Shown piece after piece: positions 17,512 to 27,091 of a stretch of DNA of 64,000 nucleotides. The translations under genes were made by a program, and so were the position numbers. Below the pieces are notes generated by a model. The model saw only the letters and a list, made by a program, of their open reading frames with translations. It was not told the DNA's origin and ran no database searches. Source of the stretch: Microbacterium sp. W4I4 (GTDB lineage: Bacteria > Actinomycetota > Actinomycetes > Actinomycetales > Microbacteriaceae); contig NZ_JAUSXT010000001.1 in NCBI RefSeq assembly GCF_030816235.1, forward strand, positions 2,728,001 to 2,792,000, given 5' to 3'. How positions within the stretch are numbered: position 1 is the first letter of the stretch; each line of letters starts with the position of its first letter.

Positions 17512-18132
17512 ATGAGCGAGATCGAACAGCATCCGGCCGACACCGACTGGCATCGCTGGGCGCCGATCGGGCAAACCCTCGACACGAGCCGCACGCCGGG
17601 CAGCGGACCGGTGCCGAGCATCGCGGCGTTCGAGCTGCTGCCGCTGGAGCCGATGCTCGTCCCCGAGAAGCCGCGCGGCGGCGAGCTCGATGCATCGACC
17701 TGCCACCACTGCGGTCCGGCGAACGAGTTCACGATCTGGCAGGACGACGAGTGGCGCGTCAGCGGCGGGATGCAGGGGCCCACCGGCATCCCCTTCGTCG
17801 GAGCCATCTCACCCCGCCGGCACGTGAAGCTCGAGGACGCGCCGCTCGAGGTTCTCGCTGGGCTCGGCCCGATCCTGCAGCGGGTCTCCGAGGCCGCCAA
17901 GGCGATCCCCGCCGTCGCCCGCTGCCACTTCTCGCGGTGGAACGACGGATCCGCGCACCTGCACCTGTGGGCGTACGCGCGACCGGCGGGCATGATGCAG
18001 GGCCGCGGAGCGATCCTTCCCTACTGGGAGCAGTCCATGCCCGCGATGCCCGAGGAGATGATGCAGGAGTACCTGGAGATCGTCGCGAACGCGCTCGCCG
18101 CAGGCGGCGGAGAGGCGTTCCCGACCCGCTGA
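17512..18132 (+). CDS. HIT-like superfamily protein
   Basis: 206 residues. The C-terminal half looks like a HIT fold: ISPRRHVKLEDAP is followed by the signature SAHLHLW (about 149-155), which keeps two of the three histidines of the HxHxH phosphate-binding motif. An N-terminal CHHC (about 64-67) may bind zinc. HIT proteins hydrolyse or transfer nucleotides using the central histidine, but with the altered motif (HLHLW) the activity here is uncertain. No signal peptide. It reads in the same direction as the GNAT gene that follows; no shared pathway is evident. Confidence 0.65.
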   Translation: MSEIEQHPADTDWHRWAPIGQTLDTSRTPGSGPVPSIAAFELLPLEPMLVPEKPRGGELDASTCHHCGPANEFTIWQDDEWRVSGGMQGPTGIPFVGAISPRRHVKLEDAPLEVLAGLGPILQRVSEAAKAIPAVARCHFSRWNDGSAHLHLWAYARPAGMMQGRGAILPYWEQSMPAMPEEMMQEYLEIVANALAAGGGEAFPTR

Positions 18133-18180
18133 CGTGACGCGCCGTTTCGTCCTGAGCGCCGTGAGGGGCAGACTGGGAAC

Positions 18181-18870
18181 GTGCGAAGCATCCGTGATCT
18201 GGACACCGTAGAACTCATCATCGACGCGCAGGGACTGCTGGATTCCATCCGCGGGCCGGAGCGTGTTATCGATGCCGGCACGCTGCGCGCGCTGGAGCAC
18301 TCCGGCAACTACGTCGTCGGCCTGTTCGACGACGAGGACGGCGAGGAGCGCATGGTCGGCGCCTCGATCGCGTTCTTCGGCGAGCCGGGCAAGCGCACCA
18401 TGCACTCGCACATCACCGCGCTGCTGCCCGAGTACCGCGGTCGCGGCTGGGGTCGCGAGCTCAAGGAGCACCAGCGCCAGTGGGCGTTCTCCCGCGAGGT
18501 CGGCCGCATCACGTGGACCTTCGACCCGCTCGTCGCCCGTAACGCGCACTTCTTCCTCACCGTGCTCGGCGCGCGCGTGACCGGATACACGATCAATCAC
18601 TACGGCATCTTCGGTGGCGGCGACGCGGGGGATGAGAGCGACCGGCTGGATGTGGAGTGGATGCTGGCCGACATCGCGAAGCCGCCGGCATCCGATGCCG
18701 TCGTTGCGACCGTCGAGATCCCTTCGGATGTCGAGTCCATGCGCGAGACCGACCCCGATGCCGCGCACGAGTGGCGCCTGCGACTGCGCGCCGAGATGGA
18801 GGCGCAGCTCGACAAGGGCCTGCGCCTCGCCGGTTTCGAGACTGGCCGCGGCTACCTCTTCACGAAGTAG
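18181..18870 (+). CDS. GNAT family acetyltransferase (COG3375-like)
   Basis: 229 residues. The acetyl-CoA binding motif A is visible as LLPEYRGRGWGRELKEHQRQ (about 80-99), followed by a strand WTFDPLVARNAHFF characteristic of the predicted acetyltransferases of COG3375. The acceptor is unknown. The GTG at 18181 is supported by the hexamer CAGACT six bases upstream, in the same GGGGCAGACTGG context as hemQ, and by the absence of a Shine-Dalgarno sequence. Its 3' end overlaps the convergent VOC gene by 11 bases. Confidence 0.78.
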   Translation: MRSIRDLDTVELIIDAQGLLDSIRGPERVIDAGTLRALEHSGNYVVGLFDDEDGEERMVGASIAFFGEPGKRTMHSHITALLPEYRGRGWGRELKEHQRQWAFSREVGRITWTFDPLVARNAHFFLTVLGARVTGYTINHYGIFGGGDAGDESDRLDVEWMLADIAKPPASDAVVATVEIPSDVESMRETDPDAAHEWRLRLRAEMEAQLDKGLRLAGFETGRGYLFTK

Positions 18871-19276
18871 CGGGCAGTACGAACGCCCCGGTCTCGCCGG
18901 GGTTGACCGCGATCTCCCAGCGGAACCCGTCGGGGTCGGCGAAGTAGCCCGAGTAGCCGCCCCACTCTCGGCGGCTCGCCGCCTGGACGCGCGCACCCAG
19001 GCGCTCGGCCTCGGCGAGCACCGAGTCGACCTCCGCCTCGGTGGCGAGATTGTGCGACAGGGTGATGGGGGCGATGCCGGATGCCGGTGCCTCGCCGATC
19101 TCGGCGGTGAAGCCCTCGACGCTCCAGAGCGACAGGATCACCTTGTCCGCGACGGGCAGCATCAGCACTTCCTCCGCCTCGAAGATGGGCTGCCAGCCGA
19201 GGCCGTCGACGTAGAAGGCGCGGGAGAGCGCGACGTCGGAGACAGCCAGGGTGATGAAGCTCACTCGTTGTTCCAT
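18860..19276 (-). CDS. VOC family protein (glyoxalase/bleomycin-resistance fold)
   Basis: 138 residues forming two beta-alpha-beta-beta-beta modules of the vicinal oxygen chelate fold: VSFITLAVSDVALSRAFYVDGLGWQ at the N-terminus, and GYFADPDGFRWEIAVNP with the typical DPDGF...E near the C-terminus. Whether metal ligands are complete is doubtful, since the first-strand position holds Thr rather than His. The ATG at 19276 starts the conserved first strand; upstream in-frame codons lack support. Substrate unknown. Convergent with the GNAT gene. Confidence 0.8.
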   Translation of the reverse strand: MEQRVSFITLAVSDVALSRAFYVDGLGWQPIFEAEEVLMLPVADKVILSLWSVEGFTAEIGEAPASGIAPITLSHNLATEAEVDSVLAEAERLGARVQAASRREWGGYSGYFADPDGFRWEIAVNPGETGAFVLPATS

Positions 19277-19373
19277 GACGACAGCCTGCCACCGGCCCAG
19301 GACATCGGGAAGGAGCCGGATGCCGCGAGAGGAGCCGGATGATCGGCATCCGGCTCCTCTCACCGCTGTGCGC

Positions 19374-22300
19374 TCAGCCCTTCGAGCCGCGAGCGGGTGC
19401 CACCTGCACCGCTCGTTCGATCTCCTGGCTGAACGTGTTGCCCGCCTCGTCGACGGCCGTCACACGCAGGTCGATGAAACCGCCGCCGTTCGGCACCGGA
19501 ACCTCGCCCGTGTACGCGGCGACGTAGGCGCGGGCATCCGCGAAGCCGTCTGCAGGCGGCTCACCGGGGCCGGACGCATCGCGCGAATCGAGCTTGAGCG
19601 TCACCTTCTTCCAGGACCCGCCCTCGGTGCGCACTTCCAGGGTCACGTCCTTCACCGCGGCGCTGCCCACGGCGCCGGCGAGGTGGCCGACGTCGACGCC
19701 CAGTTCGATCGGGGCGCCCTTCTTGCGCTTCTCGCCCGCGATGCCGTTGCTCGAGAGCGGTACCTCGTAGCTCGCCTGCAGCATCGGCAGCAGCTGCCTG
19801 GCCCAGTCGTCGGACTGGCCCGACGATGTCATCGACCAATCGGTGACCGTCTTGGTGGAGGTCGGCAGCCAGGTGCCGTCCTGCGTGGTGGTCAGCTTGT
19901 AGCGCAGCTCACTCTCGCCGTCCGGGAGACCGAACATGTACGCACCCTGGTACGGCGACGATGCGAAGGGCTCGCCGTCGACGAAGAACTCGCCGAGGTA
20001 GGTCGTGCCGCGGACATCGGTGAACGTGTCGACGGCACCGGTCCGCTCGGGGTTCGCGCCGTCAGCGGAGGAGGGCACGTTGACCTGCACGGCGTCACCT
20101 GAACGGAACGGCGCCCAGAACTCCGGCCCGACGTACGGGCGCACGACCGCACCGAACCAACTCGTGTCGATCTGCTGCCCGGCCTTGTAGCTGCGCATCG
20201 TGTCACGCATATCCCACGACGTTCCCACCATCGTCGCCGTCTGGAACCACTCCACGTCGGTGGTGCTGACCCATTCGGTGCGATTCATGCCACGGTCCAC
20301 GCGCTGCAGAAGCCCGCTGCCGACGGTCGCGCTCGGCACGAAGTCGTACCGGAACTCGCCGATGAGATCGCCGGAACGGCCGATGTACTGCGTGTCCAGG
20401 CGGGCGAGATCGGGTTCGTACGACAGATCGGCGGGGATGGTGCCTTCGTCGTAGCGGGTGACGTCCCACGTCTCGTCCGAGACCGGGATGCCATGGGCCG
20501 CGATCGTGACGCGCTTGTCCGCCAGCTGCTCGCGCAGCTGCGCTCCCTGCGCTCCGCTGATGCCGGCGACGGGGATAGGCGACAGTACCGCCCCGTCATC
20601 CGAGCCCACCCAGACACTGTTCTCGTCGGGCGTGTCATTGACGAGAACGAGCAGCACGGCGCCCTTCTCGGCGGCGGCCGACGCGATCGCGGCGGGGGTC
20701 ACGGCATCCGAAGCCGTCGCCACGGCGACCTTGCCCTTGAGATCGGCGGCGGCGATCTCCTCGGCCGTCCCGGTGCCGACGTCGACGCCCTGCGCCTTCA
20801 CGTCCCCGGAGAGAAGCGTGGCACCCGGCTGGGCGATCACGTCCAACTCGAGCTTGCCCGCCGTCATCGACAGCATCGGATGCTGCAGACGCCACCGCGT
20901 CGTGAACGAGAACGCGTCGGCGTCACGGGCGTCCTGCGGCTGTGCGTACAGCTCGTCGGTCCACACCGGCGCCGTCGCACTGCCTCCGAAGCCGGCGGTG
21001 AGGTAGTCGAGCCTGCGGTAGCTCGACTCGACGTCGTCCTCATCGACGTCGACGGTGATCCGTTCGGTGTTGCGGGCGTCGAAAGCGACCGAGGCCGCGC
21101 CGTCGAGCGTGATGTGCGGGTCGCCGACCAGCGCGATCCCCTCGCTGTCCGGTGAGGAGTGCACGGTCATCATCGACATCAGCGAGTACGTGCCCGCGGG
21201 CAGGCGCAGGGTCGTCTCCCCGGAGACGGGAATCGAGGTGTACCAGTTCGTCTCGACGTTGTGGATCCAGCCGATCGCATCGGCGGGCTCGCCGTCGAGC
21301 CCCGTCGCGGTGACGGTCAGGTCGTACCGCTCGGACTCGGCGATGACGCCCAGCGCGGTGCGCGTGACCTCGGTGCCGTCGACACTGGCGGTCAACGTGC
21401 CGGAGAACTGGGCGCCCGCCGGCACCTCGGCAGGCTTCGCGGTGAGGGTCGCCGTACGGGTCTCACCCGCGGGGATCGTCAGCTGCGTCGCATCGAGCGC
21501 GATGACGCCGTCCGTCGACGCTTCACCGCCGCCGGGAGTGGTGTCGGACAGCGACACCTCGAGCGCGACGGTCACCTCGGCATCGGAGCGGTTGGTGTAC
21601 TCGATCTCGCGGACGATGGGTGACGGCTCCGCGCCCCAGGTCAGGGTTCCGAAATCACCCGATCCCGAGGCGAGGACGGGTTCTTCGATCGCTCCCGCCA
21701 CGTCGAGCGTGCCGGTGCCGACCTGGTAGGCGGTCAGGCCCACATCGGTCGCGGTGCTGATCAGGGCAGCGCGCAGCTGCGCGGAGGTGTAGTCCGGATG
21801 CTGTTGCTTGACGATCGCGGCCGCGCCGGCGACGTGCGGGGTCGCCATGGACGTGCCGCTCATGGTGATGTAGTCGCCGGTGCCCGCGCTGTCCGCCGAG
21901 CGGGCGGCGGTGATCTCGTTGCCGGGAGCGGCGAGATCGGGCTTCAGCGCACCGGAACGGGTGAGCGGCCCCTGGCTGGAGAACCACGACAGCGCACCGG
22001 TCGGGTCGTCGACGGAGCCGACGGTCAGGGCGCTGGCGGCAGAACCGGGCGAGCCGATGGTCTCGGGGTTGGTGGAGTTGCCCGCCGCGACGACGAACAA
22101 CGAGCCCGTCTCGGCCGAGAGCGCGTTGAGCGCGGTGGCCATGAGGTCCTCGCCATCCGAGGCCTGCTGGGATCCGAGGCTCATCGAGACGATCGGTGCC
22201 CGCTCGGCGGCCCATTCCATGCCGGCGATGATCCAGGAGTCCTGGCCGTATCCGTCCTTGTCGAGCACCTTGCCCACGAGCAGGTCGGCGCCGTCAGCGA

Positions 22301-23198
22301 CGCCGCGATGTGCGCCGTCGCTGGCTGCACCGGTGCCGGCGATCGTCGCGGCGACGTGGGTGCCGTGGCCCTGGGTGTCGACGGCGACGTCCTCGCCGGG
22401 GACGAAGCTGGTGGAATCGGGAAGCACGTGGCCGGCGAGGTCGGGGTGCGTGTCGTCGTAGCCGGTATCGAGCACGGCGACCGTGACACCGTCACCGGTG
22501 TAGCCGGCATCCCAGGCCTCGGGGGCGCCCGTCCACGGGACGCTGGAGTCGAGCGTCGCCCGCACCTTGCCGTCGAGGTGGATGGCCTCGATGCCGGAGG
22601 AGAACACGGAGCCGAGCGAGCGAGCGCCTGCTGCGGGGGAGCCGGTGAGTGCGGCCCAGGTATCGGCGGCCCGGGAATGCGAAGCGGTGGCAGCCGAGGA
22701 GCCGATGCTGGGCAGGGAGACGCCGGTCTTGATGCCGACGGGCGGCGCGCTGCGGCGTGCAGATGCGTGCTCGACGATGATCGGGGTGGCGTCGACCGAC
22801 GCGTCGTCGTAGCCGAACTCAATGAGCTGCGTCACGTTGAAGAGATCGCGGTCGAGCGCGCCGTCGGCGATGTAAGTCGATGCCGCATCGGGGACGACCA
22901 GGATGTCGCCGTCGATGGTGATCGTCTGATAGCCGGCTCCCTCGACCGCGGTCTCGACATGCACAGTGCTCCTGCCGTCGGCGAGCGTGCTCACGTGCAC
23001 GCGGTCGCCGGTGATGAGGGTCACGGTGTGGTCGGCGTCACCACGGGCGCCGGCGGTGGCGACACCGCTGCCGTTCGGGTCGGCGACGGCCGGGGCGCCG
23101 GTGAGGGCGACGCCGCAGGCGGCGAGAGCGAGTCCGCTGACCCCGGCGATGATCGATCGGCGGCGTCCGTGCGGTGTGCGTCTGGGGGAGGGGCGCAT
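19374..23198 (-). CDS. secreted subtilisin-like serine peptidase (S8 family)
   Basis: 1274-residue exported protease. ATG 23198 is chosen because GGAAGGA stands at ideal spacing before it and it opens a clean signal peptide (RRR near 12-14, hydrophobic core 16-33, APAVAD cleavage near 38-39). After a propeptide (about 40-225) comes the peptidase domain, with Asp244 in VLDTGYDD, His278 in GHGTH, oxyanion Asn374 in AAGN and Ser450 in GTSMATPH. Further on are beta-sandwich regions and a segment resembling a protease-associated (PA) domain (LKGKVAVATASD onward). No LPXTG anchor or C-terminal membrane helix is visible, so it is likely released. It is divergent from a putative regulator. Confidence 0.9.
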   Translation of the reverse strand: MRPSPRRTPHGRRRSIIAGVSGLALAACGVALTGAPAVADPNGSGVATAGARGDADHTVTLITGDRVHVSTLADGRSTVHVETAVEGAGYQTITIDGDILVVPDAASTYIADGALDRDLFNVTQLIEFGYDDASVDATPIIVEHASARRSAPPVGIKTGVSLPSIGSSAATASHSRAADTWAALTGSPAAGARSLGSVFSSGIEAIHLDGKVRATLDSSVPWTGAPEAWDAGYTGDGVTVAVLDTGYDDTHPDLAGHVLPDSTSFVPGEDVAVDTQGHGTHVAATIAGTGAASDGAHRGVADGADLLVGKVLDKDGYGQDSWIIAGMEWAAERAPIVSMSLGSQQASDGEDLMATALNALSAETGSLFVVAAGNSTNPETIGSPGSAASALTVGSVDDPTGALSWFSSQGPLTRSGALKPDLAAPGNEITAARSADSAGTGDYITMSGTSMATPHVAGAAAIVKQQHPDYTSAQLRAALISTATDVGLTAYQVGTGTLDVAGAIEEPVLASGSGDFGTLTWGAEPSPIVREIEYTNRSDAEVTVALEVSLSDTTPGGGEASTDGVIALDATQLTIPAGETRTATLTAKPAEVPAGAQFSGTLTASVDGTEVTRTALGVIAESERYDLTVTATGLDGEPADAIGWIHNVETNWYTSIPVSGETTLRLPAGTYSLMSMMTVHSSPDSEGIALVGDPHITLDGAASVAFDARNTERITVDVDEDDVESSYRRLDYLTAGFGGSATAPVWTDELYAQPQDARDADAFSFTTRWRLQHPMLSMTAGKLELDVIAQPGATLLSGDVKAQGVDVGTGTAEEIAAADLKGKVAVATASDAVTPAAIASAAAEKGAVLLVLVNDTPDENSVWVGSDDGAVLSPIPVAGISGAQGAQLREQLADKRVTIAAHGIPVSDETWDVTRYDEGTIPADLSYEPDLARLDTQYIGRSGDLIGEFRYDFVPSATVGSGLLQRVDRGMNRTEWVSTTDVEWFQTATMVGTSWDMRDTMRSYKAGQQIDTSWFGAVVRPYVGPEFWAPFRSGDAVQVNVPSSADGANPERTGAVDTFTDVRGTTYLGEFFVDGEPFASSPYQGAYMFGLPDGESELRYKLTTTQDGTWLPTSTKTVTDWSMTSSGQSDDWARQLLPMLQASYEVPLSSNGIAGEKRKKGAPIELGVDVGHLAGAVGSAAVKDVTLEVRTEGGSWKKVTLKLDSRDASGPGEPPADGFADARAYVAAYTGEVPVPNGGGFIDLRVTAVDEAGNTFSQEIERAVQVAPARGSKG

Positions 23199-23331
23199 GT
23201 GGAGTCCTTCCATGGGGATGAGGTATCCCCAAGCTCCCACGACGAAGCGGGTAACGTGGTGGCGGAGTGACGCCATGGCTGTGATCCGCCACGGGTCGCC
23301 CGCGATCCCGCCGCAGGAGGCAGGAAACAGA

Positions 23332-24297
23332 ATGCTCGACGAAATCGATCTGGACGAGGAGCACCTCTCTGTCTACCGCGCTCTGCTCACCCTGTCTTCG
23401 GCCGGCGCCGCCGAACTGGCCGAACGCTCGCAGGTGGCCGTCGAGCGGGTGGAGGTGATCCTCGATGCGCTGGAGCGGCGCGGGCTCGCCGCGCGACGCG
23501 CATCCGACCCCGACCTGCTCGTCGCCTCGCCACCCGCACTCGCACTGCGCCCGCTGCTCGCCGAGCGCGAGCGACGGCTCGCGCAAGCGCACGGCGCGCT
23601 GAGCGAGTTGAGTGACCTGTACCGCGAAGGGGCGGCGTTGCGTCACGCGCCCGACGTCGTCGACGTCGTTCGGGGGGCGGATGCCGTGCGCCAGCGCATC
23701 GGTCAGCTGCAGGCCGCCGCGGCCGAACGCGTGGACGTCTTCGTGCTGAGCGATGTGGCGCTGATGGACTCCGCCGCCAACACGGAAGAGGGCAGGGCGC
23801 TCGCCCGCGGCGTCGAGTACCGGGTGGTCGTCGAGGCGGACGTGCTGGAGCGTCCAGGATTCCTCGACGCCGCCCGCGAGGCCTACGCGTACGGGGAGGA
23901 GGTCCGTGTGCTTCCGACGCTGCCCACCCGACTGTTCCTCGTGGACGGTGAGCTGGCTCTGCTGCCCACGTACTCGCGTAACGAGGGGAACGTCACCGGC
24001 GCGCTCCTGGTGCATCCGAGCGGCCTGCTGGATCTGGTGACGGCCATGTTCGAGCAGTACTGGCGAATGGCCACGACACTCGTCGACGAGGCGATGGAGA
24101 GCAGGGAAGTGGAGCAAGGCGTGGACCATGCCCTGCTGAAGCTGCTGCTGCTCGGGATGACCGACAGCGCGGCCGCGGCGCAGCTCGGGATCTCCGTGCG
24201 CACCGTGCAACGTCGTGTCGCGGAGCTGATGGATCATGCCGGAGTGTCGACACGATTGCAGTTGGGGGCCGGCGCCGTCCGCCTCGGCTGGGTATGA
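23332..24297 (+). CDS. helix-turn-helix transcriptional regulator (TrmB/LuxR-like)
   Basis: 321 residues. The N-terminal about 60 residues form a TrmB-like winged helix ([26 protein letters not shown] and following). The middle resembles the phospholipase-D-like sensor region of such regulators, and the C-terminus has a LuxR/sigma-4-type helix-turn-helix ([36 protein letters not shown], about 266-301). The ATG at 23332 is preferred because caggaaac and aggagg lie upstream; an in-frame ATG at 23275 is an alternative. It is transcribed away from the secreted subtilase from a shared 133-bp region, so it may control that protease. Confidence 0.75.
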   Translation: MLDEIDLDEEHLSVYRALLTLSSAGAAELAERSQVAVERVEVILDALERRGLAARRASDPDLLVASPPALALRPLLAERERRLAQAHGALSELSDLYREGAALRHAPDVVDVVRGADAVRQRIGQLQAAAAERVDVFVLSDVALMDSAANTEEGRALARGVEYRVVVEADVLERPGFLDAAREAYAYGEEVRVLPTLPTRLFLVDGELALLPTYSRNEGNVTGALLVHPSGLLDLVTAMFEQYWRMATTLVDEAMESREVEQGVDHALLKLLLLGMTDSAAAAQLGISVRTVQRRVAELMDHAGVSTRLQLGAGAVRLGWV

Positions 24298-24310
24298 CGC
24301 GCCCCACGGA

Positions 24311-24316
24311 TAGAAT
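24311..24316 (+). promoter_or_regulatory. -10 hexamer TAGAAT of the glyS promoter
   Basis: TAGAAT is a good TANNNT match 55 bases before the glyS start codon, leaving a leader of about 50 bases. Confidence 0.5.
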
Positions 24317-24322
24317 GGGTAT

Positions 24323-24338
24323 GCCCGTGATCACGGGC
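24323..24338. promoter_or_regulatory. 16-bp perfect palindrome at the glyS transcription start
   Basis: gcccgtgatcacgggc is identical to its reverse complement and begins six bases after the -10 hexamer, covering the expected start point. It could be a repressor operator or a short hairpin in the 5' leader. Confidence 0.4.
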
Positions 24339-24371
24339 CATTCCCCGCAGCATGCGACCATTGGAGCCACC

Positions 24372-25757
24372 GTGGCCGAACAGTCCCGTCTTGACAAGGT
24401 CATCGCCCTCGCCCGCCACCGCGGGTTCGTGTTCCAAGCGGGTGAGATCTACGGCGGTTCGCGTTCCGCATGGGACTACGGCCCCCTCGGCACCGAGCTG
24501 AAGGAGAACATCCGCCGGCAGTGGTGGCAGACCTTCGTGCGCGGCCGGGGCGACATGGTCGGCCTGGACTCGTCGATCATCCTCCCCAAGCGCGTCTGGG
24601 AGGCCTCCGGCCACGTCGCCACCTTCACCGACCCGCTGGTGGAGTGCCTCAGCTGCCACAAGCGCTTCCGCGCCGACAACCTCATCGAGGACTTCGAGGC
24701 CCGCAAGGGTCGCAAGGCCGAGACCGGCCTCGCCGAGATCCCCTGCCCGAACTGCGGCAACAAGGGCCAGTACACCGAGCCCAAGGCGTTCTCCGGCCTG
24801 GTGAAGACCTACCTCGGCGTCGTCGATGACGAGTCGGGCCTGTACTTCCTGCGCCCCGAGACCGCGCAGGGCATCTTCGTGAACTTCTCGAACGTGCTCA
24901 CCGCCTCGCGCAAGAAGCCGCCGTTCGGCATCGGCCAGGTCGGCAAGGCGTTCCGCAACGAGATCACGCCCGGAAACTTCATCTTCCGCACGCGCGAGTT
25001 CGAGCAGATGGAGATCGAGTTCTTCGTGCCGCCCGCCGAGGCGCAGGAGTGGTTCGACCACTGGGTCGAGGCCTGCTGGGCCTGGTTCGAGGACCTGGGC
25101 ATCGACACCGACAACATGCGCCGCTTCGACGTGCCCGAGGACGAGCGCGCGCACTACTCGGCCGGCACGATCGACTTCGAGTACCGCTTCGGCTTCCCGG
25201 GCAAGGAGTGGGGCGAGCTGATGGGCGTCGCCAACCGCACCGACTACGACCTGTCCAGCCACAGCGAGGCGTCCGGATCGTCGCTGACCTACTTCGATCA
25301 GGCATCCGGTGAGCGCTACACGCCGTACGTGATCGAGCCCTCGTTCGGTCTGACCCGCTCGATGATGGCCTTCCTCGTCGACGCGTACGTCGAGGAGGAG
25401 GTGCCGAACGCCAAGGGCGGCACCGACACCCGCACCGTGCTCAAGCTCGACCCGCGCCTGGCTCCCATCAAGGTGGCCGTGCTGCCGCTGTCGCGCAACG
25501 AGCGCCTCTCGCCGCTGGCGCGAGAGGTCGCCGACTCCCTGCGCGGCCGCTGGGCGATCGACTTCGACGACGCCGGCGCCATCGGCCGCCGCTACCGCCG
25601 CCAGGACGAGGTCGGCACCCCGTTCTGCGTCACCGTGGACTTCGACTCGCTCGACGACAACGCCGTGACCGTGCGCGACCGCGACACCATGAGCCAGGAG
25701 CGCGTGCCCGTCGCGGAGCTCGAGGCATACCTGGCCGAGCGCCTGCGCGGCGCCTGA
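24372..25757 (+). CDS. glyS: glycyl-tRNA synthetase
   Basis: Single-subunit (alpha2-type) class II glycyl-tRNA synthetase of 461 residues, the standard actinobacterial length; it attaches glycine to tRNA-Gly in the cytoplasm. Class II motif 2 is visible in [24 protein letters not shown], and motif 3 near [14 protein letters not shown]. Two CxxC pairs (CLSC and CPNC, about 95-140) form the zinc-ribbon insertion seen in several bacterial enzymes. The GTG at 24372 is chosen because ggag lies just upstream and the protein then begins with the conserved [17 protein letters not shown]. It is followed by a strong palindromic terminator. Confidence 0.96.
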   Translation: MAEQSRLDKVIALARHRGFVFQAGEIYGGSRSAWDYGPLGTELKENIRRQWWQTFVRGRGDMVGLDSSIILPKRVWEASGHVATFTDPLVECLSCHKRFRADNLIEDFEARKGRKAETGLAEIPCPNCGNKGQYTEPKAFSGLVKTYLGVVDDESGLYFLRPETAQGIFVNFSNVLTASRKKPPFGIGQVGKAFRNEITPGNFIFRTREFEQMEIEFFVPPAEAQEWFDHWVEACWAWFEDLGIDTDNMRRFDVPEDERAHYSAGTIDFEYRFGFPGKEWGELMGVANRTDYDLSSHSEASGSSLTYFDQASGERYTPYVIEPSFGLTRSMMAFLVDAYVEEEVPNAKGGTDTRTVLKLDPRLAPIKVAVLPLSRNERLSPLAREVADSLRGRWAIDFDDAGAIGRRYRRQDEVGTPFCVTVDFDSLDDNAVTVRDRDTMSQERVPVAELEAYLAERLRGA

Positions 25758-25792
25758 GCCGCAGGGGGAGTCCTCGCCCCTGCATAGCTACC

Positions 25793-25828
25793 CCGCCCCT
25801 GCTGATTCACGTGAATCAGCAGGGGCGG
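25793..25828. terminator. 36-bp perfect palindrome, bidirectional terminator between glyS and LacI gene
   Basis: Every base of 25793-25828 pairs with its mirror. A partial repeat of its right arm follows at 25836-25850, and gcagggg/cccctgc arms lie just before it at 25761-25783. The position between two convergent genes fits a two-way terminator. Confidence 0.75.
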
Positions 25829-25930
25829 AGTCGTTCAGCAGGGGCGGGGGCGTTCTGGGACTGGCGTGACGGTTGCGCAGTGCTCGGCCTGTTCGAATGG
25901 CGCGGTCGGTCTCGGTCGTGATGCACGACC

Positions 25931-26932
25931 TCACCGCGGCGGTGCGGTGGATTCTCGGATGACGAGGTCGGAAGCGAGCTGAACCCGCGAGTTCGCGACG
26001 CCCTGATCTCGCGACATGGCGATCGCCATCCGGGTCGCTTCGGTGGCCATGCCCTCCAGAGGCTGACGCATCGTGGTCAGTTGCGGTGTCACCCACTGGC
26101 ACAGTTCCACGTCATCGAATCCCACGACCGAGAGATCATCCGGAATCGCCAGACCGCGGGCGCGGGCCGCCTGGTACACCCCGTAGGCCTGCTCGTCCGA
26201 ACTGCTGATGATCGCCGTCGGGCGCTCCGCCAGGTCGAGCAGCTCGCCGCCTCGCAGTGCGCCGCCGGCGACGAGGGAGTCGCCCTCGCGGACCAGACTG
26301 GGATCGCTGGAGACGCCGGCTCGGCCGAGCGCGGAGTAGTAGCCGTCCAGGCGGTCCTGGTGGCAGGTCTGATCGATCGGGCCGGTGATGAATCCGATGC
26401 GCCGGTGCCCCAGTGAGAGCAGGTGCTCGGTCGCGTCGCGGCCCGCCTCCCAATCGGTTGCAGAGACGTTGGGGAACGAGTCGGTGTCGACGCCGAGGGG
26501 GTCGATCATCACGACGGGGACGTCGAGCTTCGCGAACAGCTCCTTCGCCTCCTGAGGCAATGTCGACACGACGAGGACGACTCCGTCGGTGCCGCGCTTG
26601 GTCATATGGCTCACCCAGTCGGGCGCGCCCGGAGGGCGCTGACTCGTGGTCGTGACCACCAGGTCGACTCCGGCGCGCGTCGCCTCCAGTTGCGCTCCGC
26701 GCAGGAGCTTCATCGCCCACTGCGTCTCCAAGCCGCGGATGACGAAGTCGATCACGCCGGTCTCACGACGGGTGCGGTGGCGGCGTTCATAGCCGCGCTC
26801 GTCGAGCAGGCGCTCGATCGCGTCGCGCTTGACCGAGGAGATGCCCTTCCGGCCGTTGAGGACGCGCGACACCGTCGCGACAGATACATCTGCCGCCGCA
26901 GCGATGTCGGCGAGCGTGCTCCTGTCGTTCAT
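25931..26932 (-). CDS. LacI family transcriptional regulator of the sugar-acid operon
   Basis: 333 residues. The N-terminal helix-turn-helix and hinge are textbook (LADIAAAADVSVATVSRVLNG, about 7-27), followed by a periplasmic-binding-protein-like sensor domain (about 60-330) with the usual VVGFDDVELCQWVTPQLTTM near the effector pocket. The ATG at 26932 is preceded by GGGAGGAC. It is divergent from the ABC importer operon at 27092, and the 160-bp gap holds three TTACGT direct repeats and an 18-bp dyad that are candidate operators. It would repress that operon until a sugar ligand is present. Confidence 0.9.
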   Translation of the reverse strand: MNDRSTLADIAAAADVSVATVSRVLNGRKGISSVKRDAIERLLDERGYERRHRTRRETGVIDFVIRGLETQWAMKLLRGAQLEATRAGVDLVVTTTSQRPPGAPDWVSHMTKRGTDGVVLVVSTLPQEAKELFAKLDVPVVMIDPLGVDTDSFPNVSATDWEAGRDATEHLLSLGHRRIGFITGPIDQTCHQDRLDGYYSALGRAGVSSDPSLVREGDSLVAGGALRGGELLDLAERPTAIISSSDEQAYGVYQAARARGLAIPDDLSVVGFDDVELCQWVTPQLTTMRQPLEGMATEATRMAIAMSRDQGVANSRVQLASDLVIRESTAPPR

Positions 26933-26984
26933 CCTGTGACGTCCTCCCTCGGCGCTGACGCGCTCCCATGATTCTAGCGATACG

Positions 26985-27019
26985 TTACGTGAAAATTACG
27001 TTGCAAGTTTACGTGCAAG
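26985..27019. promoter_or_regulatory. cluster of TTACGT direct repeats, candidate regulator binding region
   Basis: Three near-repeats follow each other with an 11-13 bp period: ttacgtgaaaa (26985), attacgttgcaag (26995) and tttacgtgcaag (27008). The stretch is AT-rich against a GC-rich background. ttgcaa (27001-27006) could also serve as a -35 element, with tagaac (27025-27030) as -10. Confidence 0.45.
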
Positions 27020-27041
27020 TCTGATAGAACTTAACCGAAAG

Positions 27042-27059
27042 TTGCGATCTGCATCGCAA
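27042..27059. promoter_or_regulatory. 18-bp inverted repeat, candidate LacI operator
   Basis: ttgcgat-ctgc-atcgcaa has perfect 7-base arms and lies between the predicted -10 and the start codon of the binding-protein gene, a position suited to a repressor site. Confidence 0.5.
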
Positions 27060-27091
27060 GCCTGTCAATGAAGTGGGCGAAAGGAACCCGG

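Noticed and set aside
24317..24371. T-box riboswitch in front of glyS
   Set aside because: The leader is only about 50 bases, far too short, and there is no specifier loop, T-box sequence or terminator/antiterminator pair.
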